From positions 340,157 through 404,156 of the forward strand of contig JAEPRB010000008.1 in the NCBI GenBank assembly GCA_016758965.1: a stretch of DNA of 64,000 bases. Direction: 5' to 3'. The position numbers and the translations under genes are program-made. The first letter of the stretch is position 1; the number at the start of each line of letters is the position of its first letter. The stretch is from Circinella minor (Eukaryota; Mucoromycota; Mucoromycetes; Mucorales; Lichtheimiaceae). The notes below the pieces were generated by a model, which was not told the origin of the DNA, did no database searches, and saw only the letters and a list, made by a program, of their open reading frames with translations. Below, one piece after another: positions 12,513 to 24,491 of the stretch.

Positions 12513-15112
12513 AGTATAGAACATACGTATAAATTGTCTTCGTGGATTAGCACTTTTCTCTTCTATAAAATAGAAATGTATATAAATAAAAATTTATTTA
12601 TTAGCAAATATTTAAAAGTATCACAAGAAAGAACAAAATATACAGCGCATAAATTGTTGATTTTGAATAGTAATAGTTCTACTTGCCATTTCTCAATTTC
12701 CTTTGGTAAACATATTTGTCTAGAGTCGTTCCATATTGAGTATACATAAAGAAACGACAAGTGGTTATTACATTTTTTCAATAACAAATCATTTTACCTA
12801 GCTAAATAAATAGCAATGATGATGGTTCTTTATCTTATATATCCATATCCCATGTGTACTATTTTTTTTTATATATTACGTAACTCGCAATTTTTATCTA
12901 CAGTTAAGCTTTTATCGTTGAAATTGTTTAATGCCTCTTTCCCTAAAAAAGATCGTAATATATTAACTTTCTTATTTCCTTTTCACTAACGATGATCACG
13001 GGTTCTTTTTTGCTCTGGTTTTTTTTCCCAGCATCTTTCCCCCTATTATGTATAATATGAGGTGTATATTCATTAAATAAAACTCATGTGTCAATCATAC
13101 ATTGGCATATATTAACTAGTAGACCTGTTATATATATATATATATATATACTTGGCGAACTTATGTGATACTGCTTTTAATAATTCAAAAATTGCTAATG
13201 AATCAAGTATATTTTTTTTCCACACGTAAAATCTGGGGATTTTAGTACAACGCCAAAGTTTATACAAAATTCTGCTTACGTACGTAGTGATCCCTGGTTT
13301 TTTAATTGAAAAAGTAAAAAGTGAATAAACATGGTTCAAACTTAAAAATAACAGACGATACATTACTTGTTGAACAATGATTGATTTTTCTGGTGAGACG
13401 GTATATATACAAGGTAACTCCCAATTATTTCCGCTAAAAAAATATTTATACGTCCATGGATTGTGGAACAGCAAATTTCAGACGTGCGTAAAATGCTTAT
13501 TTTTCCTGGTGTAAAAATAATGGGATAATCATGTACTTATATTTTACCAATTTTGTATATATGTACGGCTTCTATTTACATGAAAAACTATTATTATAAG
13601 TTGTAATTCTTCTATGTAGTTCCGCTTCTGGCCCTTGCGTGTAGCGATAGTTGAAGTGTATTCCAACTATTTTAGAAGTTTATAACCGATAAACGTTGTT
13701 TGTTTCAAATACTCTTTTGTCAGATGCCAAGGAGATATACGAAAATCTTTTTTACCCCCTTGAATACATACTCATCGGTTGTCATTAAGGAGTTCCCATA
13801 ATCTACTCTTTTCAAATGCTATTTAGTAGTAAACTGTAAATAATGTATATATAATCTCATTATATATAGTTATTGAAAATAGTAACTCCATTGCTTTCAA
13901 AGAAAAACATTTGTCCCGTATTGAAGTTTAAATTGATCCGCTAGAGGACTGTCTTTCCATGAATACTTATAATCATCTATCCATTTACATAACTAATCTC
14001 GTAATAGTAACTGTAGAGAAAGGAAGTACATGTGCATGCTTCTACGAATAGGCACTATCTATTGGATATAATGGATGATATAAAAAAAAAACAAGATTTA
14101 TTATCTGCATGAGTAATATATGTTTTTTATTTACTAGTATGTGATAATAAAAAAAAAATAAGATGTACAATCCTATTATTACTCAACGGCAGACCAGATC
14201 TCTAAATTAGGTAGATATTATAGAACATGAGCGTAGAAATTATATATATCATCTTTCTGGTGCAGTGATATATAATCTAAAAAGTTTAAGGCCCAACGCA
14301 AATTTGATCTTTAAAATTATGGAGAAGGTTCTTATAGAATGCTTGTCATTTTTTTTTTTTTGCTGAGCCAGCACAAACCAGATTTCGTTGGAAACGGTGG
14401 AAACCTGCAAAAGGCTCAGCTTTGTTAATTGTTTTGTTACTGTGTAACATTGTTTATTGTTAACAAGATATGCATACCTCAAGATCAAACTCCCAAGTAT
14501 AATTTCCTCTAATGAAATAAACTAAAAATCTATGTAGGTGTAACATTCTATAGCGATATAAATTTTCGCTAGAACGGAAGCTTCACCTAGAAATAAAACT
14601 ACATATAAAATGATGAAGTTGTTACGTATACTCAACAAAATAATAATAAAACCAAACAAACAGATGTTACTCTCAGTCATTATTCTGTCTAACCACTACT
14701 GTATTTTGTACTTTTGCAGTGATTTATTTTTGATGTTTTCATTAACAATTTTACAAGATTAGTAAAAACCTTATTAGAAAATATTTACACAAGCCCAAAG
14801 ATATCTACTTATTACTATAATATTAAACAAAACAATGGTGCCTTTTTTTTTTATCTAACTGTAAAATACGTAAAACACATAAAAACAAATTCACTAATAA
14901 ATATCAACAAAAAAAAAGTACAAATATAAAGGAGTAACTGAACATAGTTCAGTAATGTGTGGGTGGTAAGTAAAATGTAGAAGATAAAACATATTGTATA
15001 AATGTGTTGATAGTATTAGTATCAATAAACGATAATAGTCAGGTATAAGTTATTGCTACTGTCACCAATACGTAGCAATGTTAAGAGATTCATACTCTTT
15101 TTCTTTTGTTCT
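12513..15112. other. 2.6-kb AT-rich stretch without a convincing gene
   Basis: Several 60-120 codon frames exist on both strands (for example 13112-13474 minus), but they lack splice-linked neighbours, recognised domains and coding-like codon use. A short minus-strand stretch near 13540-13670 has mildly coding-like composition and may be an old remnant. A TATATA run sits at about 13127-13150. Confidence 0.35.
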
Positions 15113-17161
15113 TTAATCGGATGCGCTCTTTTTCTTTTGAGCAGAATAACAATGCCAAAGCATGTTAGTTTTGTGTTCTGTACATTCTTCAGCACATTCA
15201 ATCATAAAATTTTTGTATTCGTCAAGTTCTTCAAATCCTGAATCTTCCTTTTGAACCCAAGCATGAAGAGCTATACAAGCGTTGGAAAAGTCATCCCTAT
15301 ATTGAAATGATCGTCAATGAGCAATAATGAGCTTTAAATAATTACATTAAATACTAAAAAGAGTGACTAATCATGCTAGATATATTGTAGTAGTACCAAG
15401 AGCAAAAAAAAAGCATGATCTCGCTACTGTTTTTTATAACTATTTACCAGAACAATTTTCCAAGCTTGCCTCCATGGTTCAGGGGGAATGCTATAATTTT
15501 ATCATTGATAACTTCTAATTGACCCGTTGGTTTTAAATAATCCGGTCCAAGTTCTCGTGCAATACCAGGACTCATATCTTTTTTATGAAATGCTTGGTGA
15601 ACTAATAATATAAACTGCTTAGTAAATTAAAATAATATTTTTATCAACTTCTATATAAACTCGGTAAATAATTTCCAAATAAAAAAATTAAGAAATAATA
15701 AAAATAAAATGAGTTTACTTACTTGCATCCATAACTCGATGTTGCTTTGGCCCTTCATTCTCGAATTCGATATCGCACTATTATTGATTTTTTTTTGTGT
15801 GTACCACATGTCAAAAGTACATAATATACAATAGGATAACGTTAATAATAACTCGTTTTTTTTTTTTACTTTTCTTTGTTATATATGTATATAGAAAATA
15901 TTTTTTATTACCTCGAGAATTTCTATCCATCCACCTGGTTTCAAAACACGTAAAAGCTCCTTAATGGCCTATAGATACATAAATGTCAACAATAAATCAA
16001 TAAATCAAATTGGTATAGTCATGATCAATAATGTTACACAGCAGATGTGATGACAAACATATTTCTAGCCATCAAAAAAAAAAAAATAGTACCGCGTACA
16101 TTTTTCCAATCTGTTCGTGTGAGACCAAAAATAAGTAAACGTTGATAAATAAAATCGAAATGATTATCGGGAAATGGTAATTTTTCGGCTACATTAGCTG
16201 GTTGAAAATGACAATTGGGTGGTTTTACTTCATTTGGATATACTGGATAAGCATCAACACCATGAAATGTGGAATTTGGATACATTTCAGCCATATCTAA
16301 GGACCATGTTGCTGGACCTGTACGTATATTATTAGTATTATTATTATTATTGTGATAGTAATAGTAATAGTAATAAATCAGCAAGTGAATTCCTTTTGTT
16401 ATTCTTGATTATTATTTTAGCTTACCACATCCAGAATCTAAAACAATAATACCGTTTTCAAGATCCTTTTCAATGGGTGATTGATAATTTCTACATAACA
16501 AAACATGCAAATATTTGTCATGTTAAAAAAAAAATCAATAAAGTTTATGGTTATCTTATAAAAAGATCGAATTGCTCGGTTTTTTAAATACATACCCGCC
16601 CATAATATGGCGAACAATCCAATGTTGTTCATGGAGACGATCCACCTCTAATTATAAGAAGAAATAAAAGTAAAAAAAAAAATATAAAGTAAAAAAAGCA
16701 TGATTATTATAAATTTTTTGATCGTCCATTGTTTATTGCTGAGCGGAATAAAATGCCTGTACACCCGAAGTATAACAAAAGAAAAAAAAAGTCTCAAATA
16801 CACACCATCATCATCGTTAGGGAAAAAGTAGGAAATATTTTCTATATCATGAAAACGTCGACCAGCTTCGAATTTATGAGGAGGTTTATAAGTCGTTTGT
16901 GAGCCCCCAGTTTTGCCGCTGACTGTTGATCCAGATGGGCTTGCAACGTCGTTCGTCACACTACTTGATGAATCCGTACTAAATTTCACTTTCTTCAAAG
17001 AGGTATTACTCTTCTTTAGCTAATAATTTAATAATAATATTATTATTAGAAATATAAAAGAAAAATTATGGTATGATATTTTTTTTATAAAATATAGCTC
17101 TTACTTGATACTCTTGCTTATTCTTCGACACCCATACTCGTATGGACGTTATAAAACCCAT
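15113..17161 (-). CDS. Class I SAM-dependent methyltransferase
   Basis: About nine exons run from ATG at 17161 (MGFITSIRVWVSKNKQEYQ) to TAA at 15113-15115. Motif I is split by an intron and reads VLDSGCGPATWSLDMA. The acidic ribose-contacting residue follows in FHGVDAYPV. A later block (EKLPFPDNHFDFIYQRLL) corresponds to motifs II/III, and LLRVLKPGGWIEILE is the typical post-III strand. The first about 90 residues are a Ser/Thr/Gly-rich, low-complexity leader. The fold class is clear, but the substrate is not: fungi have many such stand-alone methyltransferases for small molecules, lipids or proteins. The C-terminal exons (HQAFHKKDMSPGIARELG and the ECAEECTEHKTN region) resemble the lid part of fungal methyltransferases of this group. 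Expected to be cytosolic; no targeting signal is visible. Confidence 0.85.
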
Positions 17162-17686
17162 CGAGTATTAATTAGTTATTTATAAGTAAGAAAATAGAAT
17201 AAACAAAGAAAATAAAAATAAAAAAAGTAAAAGAAAGAGTGTAAGAATCTAGCATTACGATAATACGCACACACAGTACAACTTTGCGGGATGTATAAAT
17301 GGGTAATATTATCCCAAAATGGGTAAGGTTCATATACAGAAAAACGAGGCAACATGTCAAGCGCGGAGTTCTATTTATAATAGTATATAAACTCTATCTT
17401 TTCAACCCCATCCTTTCAACAAGATCCCCAATGTTCTGCAGTTTTTTTTTTACCTGTATATAAATCCAGGATGGAATTTTGATCATGGTATTTAGTGCCA
17501 AAAAGATCTTTTACATTTTTGTAACAATTCTGAGAAATCCCTATGAGCAACATGGTGATGAGGACATCATTTTGTCCTACGTGTCACATGGGCTTTTATA
17601 GTAAATGACCAATTCAAAGTTATGAAAAAAATGGTGTTACCTTTTGCCTGTGTAAATAAGATTCCTGGTTTAAAAAGACGTTAAAA
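17162..17686. other. Intergenic between methyltransferase and mariner element
   Basis: AT-rich sequence with no supported gene. It contains the methyltransferase promoter side and ends at the TA dinucleotide flanking the transposon. Confidence 0.4.
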
Positions 17687-19221
17687 TACACCTTTTTCGG
17701 AAAATCTTCGTATTATACACTATGGCAAAAATTTTCGTACACTTTAAAAGAAAAAATTCGTACACTTAAGAAAAAAAAATTGGTACAACTGTGGAATAAA
17801 AATTTAGTACAATTTATTAAAAAATATCGTACATTTTACTTCGTACAGTGGTGTTTACAATGGTTTTCATCCAAACAGTCTTGAAATCTTGACTCGGAAT
17901 ATCGGCAGAAACCTTGTAAATCGCTAATGTAAATATTATTGCATGCCTCACCAATTCTGGATGTCAATGTTCCTTCCTTTAAAAGCTTCTCTCTTTTAAG
18001 TTTACTCTTGCATACTGACCAAAAGTGTTCAATAGGATTGAGCTCCGGAGAATATGGAGGAAGATAAATGCAACCATAACCTCTTTGCTCGATATATTGC
18101 TGAATATCCTGATGAGTATGAATGGGAGCATTATCCATGACGATATAGTGCTCTTTCAATTGCTCATGCAAATCAAGTACATCCAAGGTTGCAGCCACAA
18201 AGTTAAAGTAATGACCAGTGACAGTACCACCTTTACCTTTACTGGTAGCTGGTGCAGCAGCTCCTCCGGCTTTTCTTTCCTTAGAAGGCTCAGTTCTCTT
18301 TGGGCGTCTTACGCTTATATTGACGACACCATAGGAAGCGATGGCACCAAGAATTGTAATATTGTTAGCTCTTGTTTTTGGGACAGTTACAATGGCTCGC
18401 TCGCCTTTTTTGGCCCAAGCTATGGAGCGGTTCATATTTATATTAAAACCAAATTCGTCTATGAAGACACAGTTACTCATGTAGTCCATGTCTGTTTGCT
18501 TCCACCAGTGCTGAACCCATTCTTTTCTCTCTTTGATTTTCTCTGGGCTATTTCTTTCAACTGAATGGAAGTAAGCACGCTTTACGCTGATGTTACACTT
18601 CTTCTTAATAAAATCGTAAAGCGAAGTCTTAGAAACTTTAAGGCCCTCAAATTGGGAAGTAAGACTTTCCATCATTTGATCCAAGACTAGAGAAGGGTTT
18701 TCATCAATCAGCTCAATAAGATGATACTGGTGCTCTTCATTTAAAATGGCTGGTCTGCCTCTCGGTCTACCACTTCCTTCTTTTCTTGTAAAAACATCAT
18801 CACCATCTTCGAATTTCTTCTTCCATCCTTGAGCTGTTGATGGCGGTATCTTGAGTTCCGCGGCAGCCTTATGTAAACTCAAACCCTTCTCGTATAAGTA
18901 GAAAAAAAAACTTCTCTTTATCTGAGTCCTTATAGCTACGATATTCTCTTGATGCTATACGGTGTTCCAGTGTTTGTTGATCAGTAATCTCCTCTTCTGG
19001 CTCTTCGATTTTTATCGTTATCGTTTTTTCAGGTGGCTTGAGATCAATGTACTTATCGTACGTTGTTAGTTGTTTTAATGGACATGAGTTTCCTTTCCAT
19101 GCTCATCAAAAACTTTGCCATATCCATTTTCATATAAAAAAGTAGTCATAGTATTTAAAAACTTGTAAGTAAAAGAGAAAAACGTTTGTGAAATGTACGA
19201 AGATTTTCCGAAAAAAGTGTA
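17687..19221 (-). mobile_element. Tc1/mariner-type DNA transposon, near full length
   Basis: Terminal inverted repeats of about 24 bp lie at 17689-17712 and 19196-19219 and differ at one position (they share TTTTTCGGAAAATCTTCGTA). Each is flanked by TA (17687-17688 and 19220-19221), the expected target duplication for this superfamily. The element is about 1.53 kb. The 3' side (17700-17830) carries repeated CGTACACTT-like subterminal words. The single coding region on the minus strand encodes an IS630/Tc1-type DDE transposase. The reading frame is broken near its N-terminus, so this copy is probably not autonomous. Confidence 0.9.
17836..19149 (-). pseudogene. Mariner-like DDE transposase, frameshifted
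   Basis: The main open frame (18882-17836, 348 codons) has no ATG at its 5' end. Homologous-looking coding continues upstream to an ATG at 19149 (MTTFLYENGYGKVFDEHG), but in other frames: one shift just after ...GKETHVH, and a second in a run of nine T near 18902-18910. Downstream is an N-terminal helix-turn-helix (AAAELKIPPSTAQGWKKKF) with a Gly/Arg linker (GRPRGRP). The catalytic triad is visible: D in VFIDEFGFN, D in IVMDNAPIHTH, and E in YSPELNPIEHFW, with 34 residues between the second D and the E (DD34E). A low-complexity Lys/Gly/Ala insertion sits between the first and second D. Cut-and-paste integration is the family role. Activity of this copy is unlikely unless the shifts are bypassed. 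Confidence 0.88.
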
Positions 19222-19548
19222 CTATGCTATTTTTTTTGCTGGCGCAATAATTATGTTAATCTGGCAGAGAAGTACACCGTTGGAAGTTAAATTTGGCCAC
19301 CCAATGAAAAGGAGCCATGCTTTTGAAACTGAGCCATGATATGAAATTCAGTTAAAATTGGGTCAGCTCTCTGAAAATGAGTTATACAACTTGATATTGG
19401 CCTATGCCAAATAATAAATATAAATACAGTAAGATCCAAAATAAACAGGAGAGTGCATATTATAGGGTTAAATACAATATACAAAGTATAAAAGACAAGT
19501 ACACATTCAATCAAATTATATGTATACATGTATACATATGTATTGCGT

Positions 19549-19692
19549 CGAGATCAAAATGAAGACTTTTTGGATGAAAAACCATTGTAAACACCACTGT
19601 ACGAAGTAAATTGTACATATTTTTTTTTTCAGAAGTATAACCAAATTTTATTCCACAGTTGTACGAATTTTTTTTCTTAAGTGTACGAATTT
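19549..19692 (+). mobile_element. Inverted partial copy of the mariner 3' region
   Basis: Read in reverse complement, this segment matches about 17745-17886 of the neighbouring element: the CGTACACTTAAG word, the ACAACTGTGGAATAAAA block, TACTTCGTACAGTGGTG and the last codons of the transposase frame. It lacks the TIR itself and the rest of the element. It lies about 330 bp beyond the right end of the main copy in the opposite orientation. Confidence 0.8.
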
Positions 19693-19753
19693 TCATATTC
19701 GTTCCTTATCTTGCTATATAATTTTCTATGTGAGCACCTGTTTTTGTTGTATA

Positions 19754-20236
19754 TCAATTAGCTACATTAGATACTGATTTACAACACGAATCAATAAGAA
19801 AGTTCTTTAAGTTAGTTTCTTTATCCGCCATAAAAATTGTACCAGAATCTAAAACAGATACGTTCTCCAACTTGATATAGGTGCTATTCTTCATAGCAAT
19901 TGTTAGAGAAATAATAGTATCAATGATGGAAATCATCTTGCCAAATTTCATAAGGGACATGTTTTCTAGTTTTTTGAAAAGCTCCTTCAATCAATTGGTT
20001 GAGACACTTTTTGATTTGCTTGACAATGTTACTTGCTTCGGCGTTGTTATATCAGATAAAGTATTCCATGCGTCATTGGTTAGGTAGAGACAATCAACCA
20101 AAAGAATTACTTGAAGTGCAAAATTTCTTCCTTGTGTAGCAGGTGGGAAATGTTTGCTAATCCCCCAGAAACCTGTCATGTTCTTATATTTTATATTGAT
20201 TTTTCGATCACCGTCCCATTCACCAGCATTCCCCAT
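19754..20236 (-). pseudogene. Unrecognised protein remnant with in-frame TGA
   Basis: A single minus-strand frame from ATG 20236 (MGNAGEWDGDRKINIKYKNM) runs to 19754 with one internal TGA at 19991-19993, giving about 160 codons in total. Codon use is coding-like on both sides of the stop and composition does not change across it, suggesting a nonsense mutation in a formerly open exon. The second half (SLMKFGKMISIIDTIISLTI) is amphipathic. I do not recognise the family. A further coding-like exon, ending FIKNIHKRILDFVI then TGA, lies just upstream on the same strand (about 20575-20440) after a plausible acceptor, so this may be the tail of a larger decayed gene. Confidence 0.45.
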
Positions 20237-20697
20237 GAAAACATACAGTACCCATTTTTATTCCTATTCGTAAGATAGTAAGATACAGAATGTGTCAAAC
20301 CTCAAGAAGATGTGGCCCATAGTTGTAGATAATCTCTTTTTAAATGCCACACCCAGTCTTTTTCTTTTGTAAATTTACTTTTCTAACTTTTTTCGTTTCA
20401 CTTTTCTTACCTTCATTTATTTTAAATAAACTGTTCATATAACAAAATCCAATATTCTTTTATGTATATTTTTAATAAATTGAGTATGTAGTAGACGTAT
20501 TAAGCGACCGAATGGATCGTTAGTCTTGCTTTCTCGTACGTGACCCAATGCCCGCCAAGCGAAACGTGCCTAGTAAACCAAAAAAAGAGAAGAGGATCAG
20601 TGTTAGCATTCACTTCTATTATTTCCAAACAAATTTACCATTTTCATTTTCAGTTACATGCTATCCCTAGCTGCATCCCTATATGAAAACCAAGATC

Positions 20698-21170
20698 AAA
20701 TAAACAAATTAAAGGCTTTGGATTGAACCACATCCCTTTCGTAGTGCGTTTAGTTTACATCAGTATAAACAATATTATTAGTAGTATACTCAGTTTGTCC
20801 TTCAATAAGTAATTCCAAAAAACAACCAAAATCAACCTATGCAAAAGAAACGCATAACCAAGAGAGGGACATGAAAGTAGTTACACAATCAGTATCATCC
20901 TGACTATACTCGGGCGCTATCCAAGTAGTTACACAAGGCGCATGCCCTTTAAATAAACAAATGAAAGGCTTTGGATTAAACCACATCCCTTTCGTAGTGC
21001 GTTTAGTTTACATCAGTATAAACAATAAGTAATTCCAAAAAACAACCAAAATCAACCTATGCAAAAAAAACGCATAACCAAGAGAGGGACATGAAAGTAG
21101 TCACACAATCAGTATCATCCTGGCTATACTCGGGCGCTATCCAAGTAGTCACACAAGGCGCATGCCCTTT
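20698..21170 (-). repeat. Tandem duplication of an exon-plus-intron unit
   Basis: Two direct copies, 20698-20950 (253 bp) and 20951-21170 (220 bp), are nearly identical apart from a 33-bp in-frame difference. On the minus strand each copy holds an acceptor (TTTTGCATAG), a coding-like stretch beginning VDFGCFLELLI and ending VYTD, then a GTAAAC donor. The 33 bp encode 11 extra residues (EGQTEYTTNNI) in the first copy. Each unit also contains two direct copies of an AAGTAGTTACACAA-type word, about 55 bp apart. A third, strongly diverged unit appears to follow at about 21171-21300. Confidence 0.75.
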
Positions 21171-21269
21171 AAAATGAAATACATAGCCAGAGATGACACT
21201 CGGAAGTAATTACCCAACAAACATCAAGCACTACTTGGGTAATTACTTAAGGTGCACTCCGTCTAGAAT

Positions 21270-21445
21270 GAAATACGAATATACCAAAAGGAAACCAAAT
21301 ATATGAATCTTTGCTGAACTAAAAATGAACCGTCAGCAATAGTTGCTATGAAACAAGAAAAAGTATGTAGTGGCATTCGTTCGCAAGTTCCTTCAATTAT
21401 TTTATATAATAACAAATATGGTTCTTCTTTAATGCAGCAACTGTA
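21270..21445 (-). pseudogene. Coding-like remnant, minus strand
   Basis: After an acceptor (ATTTTACAG) near 21445, a minus-strand frame stays open for about 58 codons (CCIKEEPYLLLYKIIEGTCER...). It contains LLYKIIEGTCER, loosely comparable to FLELLIEGQTEY in the duplicated units next door. It is probably part of the same decayed gene. Function is unknown. Confidence 0.3.
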
Positions 21446-21737
21446 AAATAAATAACCGTTAATCGTGAGAGTTTGATTGAATGCTATTTTTATGAGTTCT
21501 TATATAATACTCGAAAAAGCACATCCGTTTAGCTTACTTTGGTATTAGTAATTAAAGTTGTACATAACAGCAAAGAAATTTTTTTGTGACGAACTCTTCC
21601 TCATTTCATTTTTAAATTCCGTTTTGTCATTCCGGATTGGGAGCACAACTTGTAATATACCAGAATTCATCGTTGGTGGGTTTCAGCAGTTGTTGTTTCA
21701 GTGCATTGTATTTAGGTACTACTATCCAATATAAGGC

Positions 21738-22128
21738 GTGAATATCGCTTTAAAAAATCTACTTAATATACAACATTATTTTGATCAAAATGGTTGCAAT
21801 ATCTCGTTCTCCTTTTTAGTTTTGTACTTTGACTTGACAACAATTAAAACTTGGAACGGCGAATCTGTCTATTCGCACTCACCAACTGTGTCCAAGTATA
21901 ATAGGGTGACACCCGAAAGGGTACTGGAAAAAATCATAAGCTTTTGTGCGTCCCTCTCCAGCTATGCGCATTAAATATTATGTACTTTTTATTGAAGTGT
22001 TGACATTAGTACTAATTTGCATAATACCCAAAGAAGAATTGGATGCTGCCGCGAAAGGTGATCTGGTTAATCAATATAAATTGTTGGTCGTAACCTATGA
22101 AATAGTATTTAGCGCAATGAATATGTAA
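21738..22128 (+). pseudogene. Coding-like plus-strand remnant
   Basis: Two overlapping plus-strand frames (21738-21974 and 21946-22128) both look coding: the first contains LTTIKTWNGESVYSHSP, the second VLTLVLICIIPKEELDAAAK followed by TAA. They would join through a frameshift or a very short intron near 21946-21974. No domain is recognised. It is listed because composition differs from the AT-rich flanks. Confidence 0.3.
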
Positions 22129-22558
22129 ACACATGTAATAAGGCAAAACCGAGAAAAGAATATGGTTGCTGTGTATGTAATTGATTAGATATGAGGAGGT
22201 TGTATAAAAATGTAGACGAAAAATAACAAATATGTTTAATTTTTTTTAAAAGGAGAGTTTTTTTTTTTTTTGCTTTTTGTGTTTTGTTATCGTATCATGA
22301 GTGGTTATCGTTATATATAAAAATATGTGCAAAATGATGAATAATGTGAGTTATAGTAAAAATGTGTATCGAATGATGGATAAAGAGAATAACACTAAGA
22401 ATATGTTTAAGGTAATGAAGAAAGAGTTGAATGTTCAAATAGAAGAAAATACAATGTATGAAAATGACCGGTAAATGGTTGTGTTCAAAGAGAAAAGGCA
22501 TCGCAGAAAGAAATAATAACGGAAAATAATGGGTAAATGGCAAAGGAATGGATGGTGA
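22129..22558. repeat. AT/GA-rich stretch with loose 39-bp periodicity
   Basis: No gene is seen. Around 22315-22435 three degenerate copies of an approximately 39-bp segment containing AATATGT...AATGATGAATAA-like words follow each other. The rest is poly-T and AT-rich sequence. Confidence 0.3.
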
Positions 22559-24491
22559 TCAGGTTGGTGTAGGTTCTGAAGTGGTACTTGAGGTCTTTCG
22601 TTTTTTTCCGGACTTTGTTGTTGTAGTTATGAATGTTGGTAACAACTTAATTGATCGTTGGGATCCATTTTCACTAATATCATCAGTGTTGCTCAATAAC
22701 TCAAACACATCAGTCATTGTTTTCTTTGTATAGTATATAGCACGAATGATAGTCTTCATCTTCAGTAAAAAATCGGTGGCTGTAGATGGGTAATGATAGT
22801 ATCGAGGTGGACGGTTAACTCTTGACACGTAACCACGGGGACAGTCCATAACGATGGGAAGCATGTTTAATCCTAATAGACATTCAAATCAGTGAACCGG
22901 ATGCACGAATAATCATAGTATTAATCTGCAAATTAGAAAATCAACTCACCAGAAATAACGATACCACAGGTCTTGATCATTCTAAGCTGGGATGGATATT
23001 CTTGAACAATTTCATACTGCATATCCTTTAGGTTTTTCGGTAATTTTATTCCTGCTTCAAAGATAGTCTTGGTATTATTGACATCAGACATCTTGCCTGC
23101 TTCTACAGTTCCAAATTCAAGGTCTTCAGTCGTGAAAAGTAAATCTATTTTTGTGCCGATTTTTCTTCTAGACATGGCAGCCAGGGACCGGTCGATGTTG
23201 ATACGATTTGATGAGGCTTTCGAGACATATTCTCCACTAATTGAAAATTAACAAATATGTTAATATTCCCAATAATCCCTATAATCTATACTTAATATTT
23301 TGGCACCAAATACATACGAAATAACATCAAGGTCGCCATAATCGAAACAACAATCAATAATTGACCATACTCTCTTCATCAAATCAGCCTCAGTCTTGTA
23401 CGTTTTATGTAGGTTGTACGTCAAAATCTCCAATACATTTCTTACAGAAGAATGCACCCAGTAAAGTTCAGAATCATCAATAGGATCAATATTGTGCTTT
23501 TTATATTCATCCCAAAGACTACGCAATGATTTCTATAATATAAAAACTAAGTTACACTTCTCCCAAAGAAAAAAAAAACAAGAAAGAAACTTACCAAGTT
23601 TTTGTAATTGTCCAAATAATTTGTCATATTATCAGGTAACTTGGAAATGGGCACCTTCTTTTCATCTTCAATTTCGTGTAATTCTTCCTTTGTAAAATAG
23701 TCAAGCCAAACGGGGTCAGAAGTATCTAAAATCATCGAATGGCAAGGACTAGAAAAATAGATGCAAGGTATAATAATGTAAGAAATTACGAGAAAATGAA
23801 AAGCAAAGCGTAAAACGAGCAAATATAAAAGCTTACTGTTCATTTTTCAATTTCATGGCAAGTTCTTTAATTTTTTGTTCGACGACTGTTCCAGTACTAA
23901 GAGGCCAAAACTTTGTATGATCAAGAGTCTCAAACATGGCGTTAAATTTTTGGTAATCATCATCTTTAAGTGTTGGAGTAGTATTATTGGTTGGTGTTGG
24001 TGTTGGTGTTGATGTTGTTACTGGTTCTATACTTGTTGCTCCTATAGGTGTTGGATGAGAAGACAGTTGTTGAACCGGTGGATGATTTGAAATATATTCG
24101 AAATATGCGACTTTTAGAATATCCCAATCAACATTGGTGGATTTGGCCTAACAGGTTGTTTAATATACAATAATGGAATTTTAGCACTGTTTTTGTATTA
24201 CATACCCCCTTTATTAGGTGCCTACCACATTCAACTTAAGTTTGCTTGTCACCTTTGTGAAATGGCCGTTCCATATTGTTTGAAAATCTTCGCTTGGATT
24301 CATCTTTGACGCAATGAATTCTCGGTTGTCCTTAATAAATTTTTCCAAAGTCAATGGGTGATTCGTAGTGTCAAGCACATATTGCTCTACGACTTTTTAT
24401 AAAATAAAATATAATTGTTAGAGTCCATTGTCATTTTCTCGATCAGATCCGTTGTCATGATTACTACTATACCTTCTTCAGTGTTGTCCAT
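22559..24491 (-). CDS. Unrecognised intracellular protein, seven exons
   Basis: Seven exons join in phase from ATG 24491 (exon 1 is only 19 bp, MDNTEE) to the stop at 22559, giving about 490 residues. Exons 2-3 hold a helical N-terminus and a Thr/Pro-rich linker (TSTPTPTPT). Later exons contain SDPVWLDYFTKEELHEIED, SLRSLWDEYKKH, EADLMKRVWSIIDCCFDYG, SRRKIGTKIDLLF and VMDCPRGYVSRVNRPP. The C-terminal segment FLLKMKTIIRAIYYTKKTM is basic, and the tail KKRKTSSTTSE could be a nuclear signal. There is no signal peptide or TM segment. My impression is that this is a multi-copy family in Mucorales with no known function, but I cannot verify that here. The motif KIDLLF in an acidic/basic context might suggest a nuclease-like strand, which is speculation. 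All seven junctions are canonical GT-AG. Confidence 0.75.

Noticed and set aside
13112..13474. 120-codon minus-strand frame
   Set aside because: No domain, no splice partners, part of the frame is a TATA repeat; judged chance in AT-rich DNA.
18025..18564. 179-codon plus-strand frame
   Set aside because: Antisense to the conserved transposase frame with catalytic residues on the minus strand.
20698..21170. CRISPR-like direct repeats
   Set aside because: Only two long units with coding and intron features in a eukaryotic genome; not a repeat-spacer array.
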